NCBI GenBank assembly: GCA_963830485.1
Contig: CAWHNE010000029.1
Location: forward strand, 124,001 to 188,000
Direction: 5' to 3'
Length of the DNA: 64,000 bases
From: CAIWHR01 sp963830485
Lineage (GTDB): Bacteria; Pseudomonadota; Gammaproteobacteria; Burkholderiales; Casimicrobiaceae
Shown: positions 17,671 to 26,237 of the stretch, one piece after another
Numbering within the stretch: position 1 is the first letter of the stretch
Layout: each line of letters starts with the position of its first letter
Translations under genes and position numbers: made by a program
Notes under the pieces: generated by a model
Database searches by the model: none
The model's input: only the letters and a program-made list of their open reading frames with translations
Told to the model about the DNA's origin: nothing

Positions 17671-18269
17671 GCCAACGCCTTCCACATGAAGAAAGCGCCG
17701 CCCGCGGCCACCACCGTACCGGCGACGCGCAGCAACCGTCGGCCCCAGGCGCGGCGGTGGACGGTGCCGACGCCGATGCCTACCGCATGCAGGCATCCGG
17801 TCGCGATCACGAAGCCCATGCTGTAGAGCAATGCGCTCTGGCCAGGTGGGAGTTCGGTACCGTGCGCATGGCCATGGAAGATCGCGAAGCATCCGACCAC
17901 CAGTGCCGCGATGACAAGAGGGGGCCGCACTTCGAAGGCGACGACGGTTCCCAGCACAATCGCGGAAGCGGCTATCCCGTATTCCACGCCCGGGATCGGC
18001 ATGCCAAGAAATGCAAGCATCCCGCCCATCGCCATGACCAGCGGAAATGCGACCGGCAGCACCCAGATCGCGGGCGCGCCGAGTTGCGCGCCCCAGAGGC
18101 CGACGGCGACCATCGCGAGAACGTGATCCGCACCGGAGATTGGGTGCAGGAACCCCGTGACAAATCCGTAAGCCTCACCCTGCAGGATGTGGCCCAGCGC
18201 CGACTGCGTCCAGAGCGCAGTCAACAAAGCTACCGCAGGCATTGAACGATGCTTTGGCGCAAGCGTCAT
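17667..18269 (-). CDS. hupE: HupE/UreJ family metal permease
   Basis: A 200-residue inner-membrane permease of the family that imports Ni2+ or Co2+. It has a cleavable signal peptide (cut after SALG), about six helices, and both family metal motifs: HPISGADH (Hx5DH, near residue 41) and FHGHAHGTE (FHGxAHGxE, near residue 130). No hydrogenase or urease genes are in the window, so the metal presumably serves another enzyme; the operon's PHP-type lipoprotein is one candidate. Start and stop overlap both neighbours as ATGA, so translation is coupled. A HupE of this length is standard. Confidence 0.86.
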   Translation of the reverse strand: MTLAPKHRSMPAVALLTALWTQSALGHILQGEAYGFVTGFLHPISGADHVLAMVAVGLWGAQLGAPAIWVLPVAFPLVMAMGGMLAFLGMPIPGVEYGIAASAIVLGTVVAFEVRPPLVIAALVVGCFAIFHGHAHGTELPPGQSALLYSMGFVIATGCLHAVGIGVGTVHRRAWGRRLLRVAGTVVAAGGAFFMWKALA

Positions 18270-19285
18270 CGCAACGCTCCGATCATCAACCCCACGCGTT
18301 GGATCGTCCAGAAAGCACCCAGCGTGCCGACGATATAGCCGGGAAGCGCCCGCACCCAGCGCGGCCAGCGGACTTCGAGCACGCGGAACGAGCGCTCCAT
18401 CGCCAGAATCAGCGCGACGAAGCCAAGTTGCCCCACTTCGACGCCGACGTTGAAGGAGAGGAGCGCCAGCGGAAGCTCCTGCCGTGGCAGGCCGGCGCCG
18501 GTCATCGCGCTGGCGAAACCGAACCCGTGCAGCAAACCGAACGCGAATGCCACCACCCACGGATGCCGGATCGTGAAGCTCGTCTCGCCGCGCCACACGC
18601 GGACGATCTCCGGTCCGAGAACGAGGATGCTGAGGGCAATGGCGGCATTGAGCGGCAGCGCTGGGGCATTCGCGTAACCAAGCGTGGCAACGGCGAGTGT
18701 GATGCTGTGGGCGACGGTGAACGCGGTGACGGTCTTGACCAGCATCCAGTCATTCCCGACGATCAGCAGCAGGCCCAGCACGAACAGCAGGTGATCGGCG
18801 CCGAACAGGATGTGTCGGATGCCTTCGACGATGTACGCGCCCATCACCTCCCACCGCGATTGCGATGCGGCGATCTCGACCCACGGCTGCGACGGGCGCG
18901 CGATTGCCTGAATCGTCCTGCCGTCCAGGAGCTCGACCCGAACCAGCGCATCGGTGATCGTGAACTGAAGTCCCGGAATCTCGATGCGCTTGCCGGCGAG
19001 CCCGTTCGGCCCGGCGTCGATCCATCGCCGCTCGACGAGAGAATCCGCGAGCTCCTCGACCGCGGGCGGCTTCATGTTTGTGACGTCCTCCGGCATCTGC
19101 AACACGAGCGGCAGCCGCATGCTCGCCAGCACTGGCGTCCGCCAGAGCACGGAGAACTGGCCGGGCGCCGTCTCCTTGATCTCCAGGTACGCCGGGCGCG
19201 CCTCGTGCGCGAACGACGCGAACGGCATGAGTCCCATGGCGGCGAGCAGAAGCGCGAGAAGGCAACGCACCGCGAGCGGTATCAT
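18266..19285 (-). CDS. HupE/UreJ-like protein with periplasmic N-terminal domain (HupE_UreJ_2 type)
   Basis: A 339-residue membrane protein. A signal peptide (MIPLAVRCLLALLLAAMGLM) is followed by a periplasmic beta domain of about 130 residues beginning HEARPAYLEIKETAPGQFSV, then about seven helices. The first helical segment carries GIRHILFGADHLLFVLGLLL, with an Hx5DH motif; GLLHGFGFASAM is the second conserved block. The family is related to HupE but its transported metal is not established. Start and stop overlap the parvulin and hupE genes as ATGA. A truncated homologue lies at 29783-30510. Confidence 0.84.
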   Translation of the reverse strand: MIPLAVRCLLALLLAAMGLMPFASFAHEARPAYLEIKETAPGQFSVLWRTPVLASMRLPLVLQMPEDVTNMKPPAVEELADSLVERRWIDAGPNGLAGKRIEIPGLQFTITDALVRVELLDGRTIQAIARPSQPWVEIAASQSRWEVMGAYIVEGIRHILFGADHLLFVLGLLLIVGNDWMLVKTVTAFTVAHSITLAVATLGYANAPALPLNAAIALSILVLGPEIVRVWRGETSFTIRHPWVVAFAFGLLHGFGFASAMTGAGLPRQELPLALLSFNVGVEVGQLGFVALILAMERSFRVLEVRWPRWVRALPGYIVGTLGAFWTIQRVGLMIGALR

Positions 19286-20205
19286 CGCGGGCCCTCGCCC
19301 GAGGAGGTCGGGATTTCCTTCCGGCGCGGCGTAGCAGCGATGCGCGCGGCCGTCTGCGCGTCCGGCGGCGCGGGTAGCAGTACTGTGTACTTCGCGCGCA
19401 TGTCCTTGTACGCCTTGTCCCACGCCGTTGCCTTCTGCTCGGAAAGCCACGCCGTCTTTACGTCGCCTTCGATCTCCTCGAGCGGCGGGATGCGCCCGGG
19501 GATCACGGTATCGACGAACACCAGGTGCCATCCAAAGCCGGACTCGACCGGTCCCTGCCACGATCCCGGCGTGAGCTTCTCGACCGCCAGCGCGAACTGC
19601 GGGCCGAACTCCTTGCCGAGGAAGTCGGGCGCGCGATCGCGGTAATAGTCCTGGAACATGAACGGATCGGCCAGCGACTGAGCGAGCTTCGCGTCTTCGG
19701 GTTGGCCCGCAAGCTTCGCCAGCGCCTCGGCCGCCTCCTCCTTCGCGCGCGCCCCGCGACGGTCGGGCGAGAAGTACAGGTGACGGAAGCTTAGCCGGCT
19801 CGGCAGCGCGAACTTCTCGCGATGCTGGTCGAACCAGCTCTTGAGCTCGGTTGTCGTCGGGACGTGCGATGCGGCCACGTCCTCGGACAGGAACTGCATC
19901 TTCTGCGCCATCCTTCGCTTGACGATCTCGTCGTCCTTGTCGAGGCCCATCGCCAGTCCCTCGCGATAGAGCACTTCCCCCTGCACCTTGTTCTCGACCA
20001 TACGGCGGAACTCGTCCTCGGTAGGCTCCCGTCGCCACTGCGCCTGGAAGAGGAGCGTCAGCTGGCTCAGATCGTCGAGCGACAGCCGGATCTGACGCGA
20101 GGGCTCGACGCCGCCGCGGCCGCCATCAACCCACGCATAGACACCGAACAGGGCGGCACCCAGGACGAGGAAATGAACCAGGGGTTCGCGCAGCAGGCGT
20201 TTCAT
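19282..20205 (-). CDS. Membrane-anchored parvulin-type peptidyl-prolyl isomerase
   Basis: A 307-residue PpiC/PpiD-like foldase. One N-terminal membrane helix (LVHFLVLGAALFGVYAWV) anchors it with the rest in the periplasm. A SurA-N-like helical region (residues 40-115) precedes the parvulin domain: PSRLSFRHLYFSPDRRG, then GSWQGPVESGFGWHLVFVD, the strongest parvulin mark, around residue 225. The stop overlaps the start of the HupE-like gene, tying foldase and permease translation together. In the second copy of this module (29.8-33.8 kb) the isomerase is absent. It may fold the exported partners of the operon. Confidence 0.88.
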   Translation of the reverse strand: MKRLLREPLVHFLVLGAALFGVYAWVDGGRGGVEPSRQIRLSLDDLSQLTLLFQAQWRREPTEDEFRRMVENKVQGEVLYREGLAMGLDKDDEIVKRRMAQKMQFLSEDVAASHVPTTTELKSWFDQHREKFALPSRLSFRHLYFSPDRRGARAKEEAAEALAKLAGQPEDAKLAQSLADPFMFQDYYRDRAPDFLGKEFGPQFALAVEKLTPGSWQGPVESGFGWHLVFVDTVIPGRIPPLEEIEGDVKTAWLSEQKATAWDKAYKDMRAKYTVLLPAPPDAQTAARIAATPRRKEIPTSSGEGPR

Positions 20206-20330
20206 GTGGGCAATGGAAGCACGGTCCGCGAGGTCCCGCCGCGAATCGCACGAGCGTGCAACGAAGGCCGGTCCTGCGGGCGCGTCGACGTCAATCTACG
20301 GGCCATCCGTCGGCCGGGTTGTCCGGCGCG

Positions 20331-21464
20331 TCACCGCGTCGGCGCCGAACGGGGGGGAATCGGGAGTGCGGAAACGGCGGCCGGATCCGCGGCGCGCATC
20401 TCGGATGCAGGCAGCTCGACGCCACGTCCGCCATCCGGGCTTTGTCGCAGGTATGCGATTGCCGCGACGCGCGACGCGTATTGCTGCCGAACGCCGGATT
20501 TCAGGAGCGCAACGTACTCGGGCACGGCGTCCCAGTACTGCCAGGCCGCGAGATCCTGCGCGACGAATCCGGCGATTTCCCGGTGCTCCTTGATGAACGT
20601 TCGGTACGACTGGATCACCCGCTCGCGCGGGATGACGCCGTTTGCGTTGCCCTGCACGGAGAGCGCGAGCAGCGCCGCCTCGAGCTCGCGGGTCGAACGA
20701 CGCTGATCGCGCATGTACCGCTCGTCCACCCACTCCATGCGCGCCGGCCCCTTGAGCTCCAGGTCGGCGGCAATCATCGGGCCGACGTTGGTCGCATCGC
20801 TCGACGTCCACGCCGCCTCGAGGCGCCGCTCGAGACCGGCGGCATCCTGCGCGTTGCCGGCGATCCCCAGCAGCAGGAGATACAGAGGCTGGCGCGCCAC
20901 ACGCTCCGGATCCGCAACCCAGCGGCGAATCGCAGGCGCGGCGAGGCGCGATTTCAGCGTTCGCAGAGCGGGGTATGGCGCGGCGGCGAGCTCGCCGTAC
21001 GCCATCTCCGCCGCCAGCGGCTCGCGGCTCTCGAGATAGGGAAGGACGAGTAGGGCACGGGCGCGCCAGTCCTCCGGGCTCATTTCCGCGGCGGGCTTGG
21101 CCGTGGCGAGCTTGCGCAGCCAGCCCAGATGATCGGCGCCGATCACGCCGAGGATGGTCCACGTCGGAAACAGGTCGTCGCGAACGAGCAGCAGTGCCTT
21201 GCCGCTCATTGACCCCGCGGCCTCGAGCGCGAAGCCATTGCGGGGGTAGCCGCCCTCGACCGTGCCGCTCGCCGGGCGCTCGCCCTTGACGACTTCGATG
21301 ACCCGGAAGCGACTCGGGTCGGCGGTCGGAGCGGCCAGCACCGCGTGCGGCGCGCCGACCAGTTCCTGCGCCTTGGATTGCTGGAACGCGCCCATGCACA
21401 GCGGACACGCGATGGCCCCCGCGCTCGCGCACAACAGCATCGCAGCCAACAGGCCCCTTATCAT
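20331..21464 (-). CDS. Exported protein with N-terminal CPLC motif, unknown family
   Basis: A 377-residue protein whose signal peptide is cut just before ACPLCMGAF, leaving a CxxC near the mature N-terminus. Residues 25-100 look like a small beta domain (ADPSRFRVIEVVKGERPASG, GKALLLVRDD), similar in feel to NTR/TIMP-like domains that begin with a Cys. The rest is helical with HEAT-like stretches (LPYLESREPLAAEMAYGELA; QPLYLLLLGIAGN). I do not recognise the family. ATG 21464 was preferred to an upstream ATG because the signal peptide begins there. It follows the DUF3604 gene by 125 bases and precedes the parvulin by 125. A homologue lies at 30507-31566, keeping CPLC. Confidence 0.72.
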   Translation of the reverse strand: MIRGLLAAMLLCASAGAIACPLCMGAFQQSKAQELVGAPHAVLAAPTADPSRFRVIEVVKGERPASGTVEGGYPRNGFALEAAGSMSGKALLLVRDDLFPTWTILGVIGADHLGWLRKLATAKPAAEMSPEDWRARALLVLPYLESREPLAAEMAYGELAAAPYPALRTLKSRLAAPAIRRWVADPERVARQPLYLLLLGIAGNAQDAAGLERRLEAAWTSSDATNVGPMIAADLELKGPARMEWVDERYMRDQRRSTRELEAALLALSVQGNANGVIPRERVIQSYRTFIKEHREIAGFVAQDLAAWQYWDAVPEYVALLKSGVRQQYASRVAAIAYLRQSPDGGRGVELPASEMRAADPAAVSALPIPPRSAPTR

Positions 21465-21589
21465 TGACCGCGCGCGCCGGACCGGACGTCTCCGCGCAGA
21501 GCTCCGCTCCCCTTCGGCCTCAACAGGCTGGGCTCGACCACCGTTGCAACGCTCTTCGGGCATCCGGTGCTACCTCTGAAGATCCTGCC

Positions 21590-24301
21590 TTAGCGGCCGA
21601 TCCACGCCCCTATCGCCTTTTGCTTCAACTCCTCGAGGTCCTCTTTGACAGCCCCCGCGATCTTGGATGCGGCCTCGCTCGCCATTTTTTCCACGAGCCG
21701 CTTGCGAAACGCCTCGCGCATGGCCTGGAACTTCGGCTGTTGGTCCGCATTGAGCAGCGGCTTGATCTTCTCATCGAAGGAGACGCCTTGCTTCCGCAGC
21801 GCCTCGACCTTCTCCCGGGCGCCGAGACTGGCGTTCTTCTTGAGTTCGCCGAGCTCTTTGATCTCCTGCTGGAGGATGGGGACGATCTGCTTCTTCTGTT
21901 CTTCCGTCAGTCCCAGCTCGATCGAGAACTGGTTGGAGATCTCGTTAAGCGGGTTGACCGCGATCTGCGGCGCCGGAATGATCTCGTAGTTGGCAAAGCC
22001 GAACTCGTTGCTGCGCGCACCATAATAGGTGTTGCCCAGCTTGTAGACGGTCACCGAGTACGGGTCCTGCGAGACGAACGTGGTGAGCTTGCCGTCCGCG
22101 ATCGTGTAGCGGCTGGTGATTCCCTCGTAACCGTTCAGCGCGACCTTTCCAAAACCGCTCGGCACGGCGGTATTGAAGCCGGTGCGGAAAATGATCGCGT
22201 TGCCTTCCGTCGTGAAGTTCGCGCTGAACTGCTCGCCGCTGACGTTGTTCTGCAGCCACATGGCCTTGCCGACAATGAGCGCCTTGAGCTGCGCGTCATT
22301 GAGGGCCGTGGCGCCCTTCTTCTTGAGGTCGGCGACGGTCATTCCCGCCGGCGCGTTCTTGCGCGCGTCGGCCGACGGCGTGTACCAGATCGGCGACGTC
22401 CATGCCCGCTCCTGGCCCGTCAACGGCACGATGTCGGGCGGAGGAAGCCCCGACTTCACGGCCTGGATGAGCGTCCACCGCGGCGTCGGAATCTCGATCA
22501 CGCGGGCGTAGTAGAACGCGTGAAGACTCGCGTCGAACTCCGGATCCGTCCACACCGTCTTCAATTCCGCCGCACCGACACTGTTGGTGTAGGTGGCTTT
22601 CTGGAGGTCCACCGTGCTCTGGATCGCGGGGACCCTGCCTGACCATTTGTCGGGCTTGCGGTCGCCGGACCAGACGACGTCGTAGACCTTCTCGAAACTC
22701 TGGCCGTTCTGAGTCCAGCCCTTCACGATCTGGATGCGGTCGAGGTTGGCGGAGGTCGGATCCTTCACCGCCCAGACAACGAACGCCGGTGCCGTCCCCT
22801 TGCCCGAAGGCATGGGCTGCAGGTCCGCGCCCATGGGGACGCCGCCGGCGTAGGACTGCTTGACCCAGTCGCCGGCCTTCAGAATGTCCGCGTTGTAACC
22901 CCAGCCGCCGAAGAGGCGCACCTTGATGTGCGGGCCGCTGACGCCGAAGGTCTCCTTGCGGTACATCGCGTCAAAGATCGAGGCCCGCGTGTTCTCCTCC
23001 GCCCACACGCCGGTCAGCCCACCGGGGTTTTCGAGACGTACGTCCATGGTGCCGCCAATGAGCACGCCGGCGAAACGCCGCTCGAGCGACCCGTCTGCGT
23101 CGGCGTGCAAGCCGAAGAAGTTGTCCTGCCGGTATGGGCTGCCGGTGTTGTGCGAGTCGGAGCCGCCGGCCATGCCGAACTTGTACGGGTTGTAGCCGCG
23201 CGTGTCCTGCATCGCGATGCCGTCCTTGTAGGCCTGGCGCGCGTAGCTGCCCGTGATGTGGTCGATGCGGCCGACGTTGGCCGGAAGACCGAGAAGCGCC
23301 TGAAACATCTCGTAGCCGGCGAACTCGTCGTTCGGCGACAGCAGGGGATGCGTCTCCGATTGTCCCTTGCCCTGCTTGATCTCGACCAGACGCTCGTTGC
23401 GGTCGCGCGCAGCCGCCCAGGCGGCGTCAATCGGTCGCCCGGTGGTGTTGTCGACGTCGACCGGGTACATCCAGCCATCACTGACGTTGGCGTTGTGCGA
23501 GATCGCGAGGAGTTCGTTGCCCGCTTTGCGCTGCGCGTCCATCCAGTTCCACAGTTCCGTGGGGCGAGTGGAGTCGAGCGAGCTGAACGGATAGTCCGGT
23601 ACCTTGGCGCAGTCCCGGAAGAAGACGTTGCGGTGCATGTTGCGGTTTTCCGGCATCGACGTCCACTCGTACGAGCAGAATGCGGTGAACTTGCCGGGCT
23701 TGTTTTGCTCGTCGGCAATCTTGACGTTTTCCTTCCACACGGTAGAAGTGATCTTCGGGTCCATCAGCGCCTTCACCGGCGCGCCTGCATTGAGCTTGAG
23801 CAGATACGAGAAGACCCGGTTCTGCTCTTCCTGGCTGGTCGGATCCTTCATGATCATGGGCTGCGCCTCGGGCAGCTTGCTCACGTAGGACCCCGGGGTG
23901 TTGGCCTCCCGGGTGACGCCGACATATTCCGAGTGGTCGGTCACGCCCATGAAGTCCATCGGCGTGTCGATCTTGATATCGAAGCCCATCGGGTGCTTGA
24001 TCGTCTCGCCCTGGGCGTACTTGAGGGCATCCGCCGGCCCGGTGATGCGATTGCCCATCACCCACGCGTCGACCGACCAACTGGTGTGAATGTGCTCCTC
24101 GCCGAAGTAGGCGTTGCGCTCGGGATTCGGCTGCGGGTCGGCGGTCGGCGCCACAGCGACCTGAGCGGCCGGGACATCGGCCGCCTTCTTCGCCGCCTCG
24201 GGGGCCTCGACCTTTTTTGGTTCTGCCGTCTTCTCGCTGCACCCCCCCAGCGTCGCGAGCGCAGCGACGGCCAAGCTTGCTGTGAACAGGCGTAAATTCA
24301 T
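21590..24301 (-). CDS. DUF3604 lipoprotein with PHP-type metal site and Spy/CpxP-like C-terminal tail
   Basis: A 903-residue exported lipoprotein; the lipobox is ATLGGC (Cys 21). The enzyme core has the four metal-ligand blocks of PHP phosphoesterases: GEEHIHTSW (H70, H72), GVTDHSEYVG (D122, H123, E125), AISHNANVSDGW (about H270) and GGSDSHNTGSPYR (about residue 385). This predicts a periplasmic metal-dependent hydrolase; its substrate is unknown. Residues from about 800 form a separate helical tail with GLTEEQKKQIVPIL and LLNADQQPKFQAMREAF, the LTxxQ pattern of Spy/CpxP chaperones. The homologue at 31595-33846 stops before this tail. The gene heads a minus-strand run with the CPLC protein, parvulin and HupE-type permeases. 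Confidence 0.83.
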   Translation of the reverse strand: MNLRLFTASLAVAALATLGGCSEKTAEPKKVEAPEAAKKAADVPAAQVAVAPTADPQPNPERNAYFGEEHIHTSWSVDAWVMGNRITGPADALKYAQGETIKHPMGFDIKIDTPMDFMGVTDHSEYVGVTREANTPGSYVSKLPEAQPMIMKDPTSQEEQNRVFSYLLKLNAGAPVKALMDPKITSTVWKENVKIADEQNKPGKFTAFCSYEWTSMPENRNMHRNVFFRDCAKVPDYPFSSLDSTRPTELWNWMDAQRKAGNELLAISHNANVSDGWMYPVDVDNTTGRPIDAAWAAARDRNERLVEIKQGKGQSETHPLLSPNDEFAGYEMFQALLGLPANVGRIDHITGSYARQAYKDGIAMQDTRGYNPYKFGMAGGSDSHNTGSPYRQDNFFGLHADADGSLERRFAGVLIGGTMDVRLENPGGLTGVWAEENTRASIFDAMYRKETFGVSGPHIKVRLFGGWGYNADILKAGDWVKQSYAGGVPMGADLQPMPSGKGTAPAFVVWAVKDPTSANLDRIQIVKGWTQNGQSFEKVYDVVWSGDRKPDKWSGRVPAIQSTVDLQKATYTNSVGAAELKTVWTDPEFDASLHAFYYARVIEIPTPRWTLIQAVKSGLPPPDIVPLTGQERAWTSPIWYTPSADARKNAPAGMTVADLKKKGATALNDAQLKALIVGKAMWLQNNVSGEQFSANFTTEGNAIIFRTGFNTAVPSGFGKVALNGYEGITSRYTIADGKLTTFVSQDPYSVTVYKLGNTYYGARSNEFGFANYEIIPAPQIAVNPLNEISNQFSIELGLTEEQKKQIVPILQQEIKELGELKKNASLGAREKVEALRKQGVSFDEKIKPLLNADQQPKFQAMREAFRKRLVEKMASEAASKIAGAVKEDLEELKQKAIGAWIGR

Positions 24302-24441
24302 GATGGCGAATCCTGTTGACGAAAGTTGAATGCTGCCATTCGACGCCGCGTCCGGCGTGCCTCGACAGGCGAAGTCACGCCGCATCCTGACCTGTCTTCG
24401 CACACATCGATCAAACATGACGGATCATCAAAGCAAAACCA

Positions 24442-25071
24442 TCAGTTCAGGTCATTATCCTTGAAGAACTTTGTCCCGCCAACGGTGAGCGTTGCCGCAA
24501 GGCCGGTCTGCGTCAGTTGGTAGAGGTACACGCCGGGCGACACGGCGGCCGCGCCGCTGAACATGCCTCCCTGGCCACCCGCCATGGCCGACAGGTTGAC
24601 CTGGCCTCCGAACTCCCAGCCCTGGTTGATGAAGTTCCGCAGCGCCTGTTCGTTGCTGAAGACGAAGATCAGACGATTCTGATTCACACCGAACCCCAGA
24701 CCGCCCTGCACCTGCAGCATCTTCATGAAGGTCTGGCGGCCGGTACGAAGGTTGACGACCATGCCCTTGCCGGTGGTACCTCCGGCGAAGAAGAGCTTGA
24801 CCCCGAATGTGCTGAACACGGCATAGCCGGCTGAGCGTTCGATGGTCCGGCGGGTGCCGGGCGCGATCTCGTAGAGCGAGGCAAGCGCGTCCTGCGACAT
24901 CTCCCGCACCTGCTGCCTCGCTTGAATGATCTTGGCTTCGCTCGGCACACCTTCGGGAAGCGCCTCCTGCACGTCCTTGAGCGGATCCCATGAAAAGATC
25001 TGCGCCGCGACCGGCGGCGCCAACAGGCACATCGACACCGCGACGGCAGCGAGACATTTCTTCACGTTCAT
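24442..25071 (-). CDS. SYLF (YSC84-type) lipid-binding domain protein
   Basis: A 209-residue exported protein. Signal peptide MNVKKCLAAVAVSMCLLAPP, then the SYLF domain: ALASLYEIAPGTRRTIERSA, GYAVFSTFGVKLFFAGG, GLGFGVNQNRLIFVFSN and the Gly-rich end SAMAGGQGGMFSGAA. SYLF domains bind phosphoinositides in eukaryotes; in bacteria the role is not known, but an envelope lipid contact is likely. ATG 25071 follows GGAGAGG. It lies between the lone receiver gene and the DUF3604 operon, all minus strand, and may be part of the same regulon. Confidence 0.85.
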   Translation of the reverse strand: MNVKKCLAAVAVSMCLLAPPVAAQIFSWDPLKDVQEALPEGVPSEAKIIQARQQVREMSQDALASLYEIAPGTRRTIERSAGYAVFSTFGVKLFFAGGTTGKGMVVNLRTGRQTFMKMLQVQGGLGFGVNQNRLIFVFSNEQALRNFINQGWEFGGQVNLSAMAGGQGGMFSGAAAVSPGVYLYQLTQTGLAATLTVGGTKFFKDNDLN

Positions 25072-25133
25072 AGCACCTCTCCTCGCGCCGAGGGCGCGTT
25101 TCGTCCAAATCAACATCGTCCGCCTCGGTAAGT

Positions 25134-25514
25134 TCATGGTGACACGCCACCGATGGCGTCGCCGATCGCCGCAAGCAGCGCCTCGTCGTTGATGGGCTTG
25201 CAGAGATAGACCTTCGCGCCCATTTGAACGGCCCGAGCCTGCGTTTCAGGAGTGTCGTGTCCGGTCATGACAACGACGGGCACAGCCGGATGACCCCTGG
25301 CGAGCGCACCTTGAACATCGAATCCGCTCATTTCCGGCATGTGAAGGTCGAGCACGACGCAGTCCGGCTCGTGGTGCTCGACAGAGCGCAAGAACTCCGC
25401 GCCTGACGCGAACGTTTCGACGGCAAAACCCGCGGAGGCAACGAGCCGCGTCAACGCAACGCGCACGTCTGCATCGTCGTCCACCACGGCTAGCAGCGGC
25501 GCGTCTTTTGCCAT
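25134..25514 (-). CDS. Single-domain response regulator
   Basis: A 126-residue stand-alone receiver domain with no output domain. The acidic pocket is VDDDADV (about residues 11-17), the phosphoacceptor Asp sits in CVVLDLHMPEMSGFDV, and MTGHD and the Lys of LCKPIN complete the active site. Similar single receivers act in phosphorelays or as phosphate sinks. The gene is preceded by the promoter module copy B (25527-25575). It lies next to the FixJ-type regulator and kinase and may exchange phosphate with them. Confidence 0.9.
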   Translation of the reverse strand: MAKDAPLLAVVDDDADVRVALTRLVASAGFAVETFASGAEFLRSVEHHEPDCVVLDLHMPEMSGFDVQGALARGHPAVPVVVMTGHDTPETQARAVQMGAKVYLCKPINDEALLAAIGDAIGGVSP

Positions 25515-25526
25515 CTTGATCCCACG

Positions 25527-25575
25527 GTATCAAGGCGCCGCGGCCGAGGAAACTGGACCTTGGTCCAGGTATCGA
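25527..25575 (-). promoter_or_regulatory. Promoter/operator module, copy B, with interrupted palindrome CTGGACC-TT-GGTCCAG
   Basis: The palindrome lies at 25553-25568 and the minus-strand TGATAC element at 25532-25527, with the same 20-base spacing as in copy A at 16969-17017. The start codon of the receiver gene (25514) is about 46 bases from the palindrome centre, compared with 43 in copy A. The 7-2-7 symmetry is of the kind bound by FixJ/NarL-type helix-turn-helix dimers. The FixJ-type gene begins the adjacent minus-strand unit. Confidence 0.6.
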
Positions 25576-25602
25576 AGGCGGCCCAGGCAGGGTAACGCTA
25601 CC

Positions 25603-26232
25603 TCAGGTCCTGGGCATCCAGCCGACCCCGGCGCGTTCCACCAGCTTCACCAGATCGGCAACGACCCGCACGCCCATCTTGCGCATCAGGTTGCCGCGGT
25701 GGTACTTGATCGTCTTCTCGGTCGTGCCTAGCTCGGCGGCGATCTGCTTGTTCAGCCTTCCAGCAACGATCAACTCGAGAACCTGTCGTTCACGCTCGGT
25801 AAGCAACGCAAGGCATTTCGCGATGCGCTCTCGCTCCAGGTGCGCGAGGCGCAACACCTGATCCTTGGCAAGCGCCTCGTGAATGGCGGCAATCAGCGCA
25901 GTGTCGTCTATTGGCTTGGTGAGGAAATCCGCCGCGCCATGCTTCATCGCCTGAACGCTCGCCGCGATGTCGCCACGGCCGGTGAGAAAGACTATTGGCA
26001 GCACGCTCGCCCGTTGTTCCAGCGCCCGCTGCACATCGAGGCCGTTCAAGCCCGGAAGCGCGAGGTCGAGCACGAGGCAACCCGGAGCGTTCCGGTCGTA
26101 GCTTTCGAGAAACTGGTGCGGCGACGAGAACGTTGCAACGTTCAGTCCAATGGATTCAAGCAGTCGTTCGATCGCCTTCAACACATCAGGATCATCGTCG
26201 ACAACGTATACCGTGGGCGCCGGCTCTCGCAT
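25603..26232 (-). CDS. FixJ-family response regulator (receiver + LuxR-type HTH)
   Basis: A 209-residue DNA-binding regulator. The receiver (residues 5-120) has VDDDPDV, the phosphoacceptor Asp in CLVLDLALPGLNGLDV, FLTGRGD, and KPID. The output is a LuxR-type helix-turn-helix, LLTERERQVLELIVAGRLNK then QIAAELGTTEKTIKYHRGNL. It follows the sensor kinase by five bases and is its evident partner. The interrupted palindromes at 16995-17010 and 25553-25568 are candidate binding sites. Confidence 0.92.
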   Translation of the reverse strand: MREPAPTVYVVDDDPDVLKAIERLLESIGLNVATFSSPHQFLESYDRNAPGCLVLDLALPGLNGLDVQRALEQRASVLPIVFLTGRGDIAASVQAMKHGAADFLTKPIDDTALIAAIHEALAKDQVLRLAHLERERIAKCLALLTERERQVLELIVAGRLNKQIAAELGTTEKTIKYHRGNLMRKMGVRVVADLVKLVERAGVGWMPRT

Positions 26233-26237
26233 CGAAG

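Noticed and set aside
17667..18269. A hydrogenase or urease accessory locus
   Set aside because: No hydrogenase, urease or maturation gene is present; HupE sits with a PHP-type lipoprotein and a parvulin.
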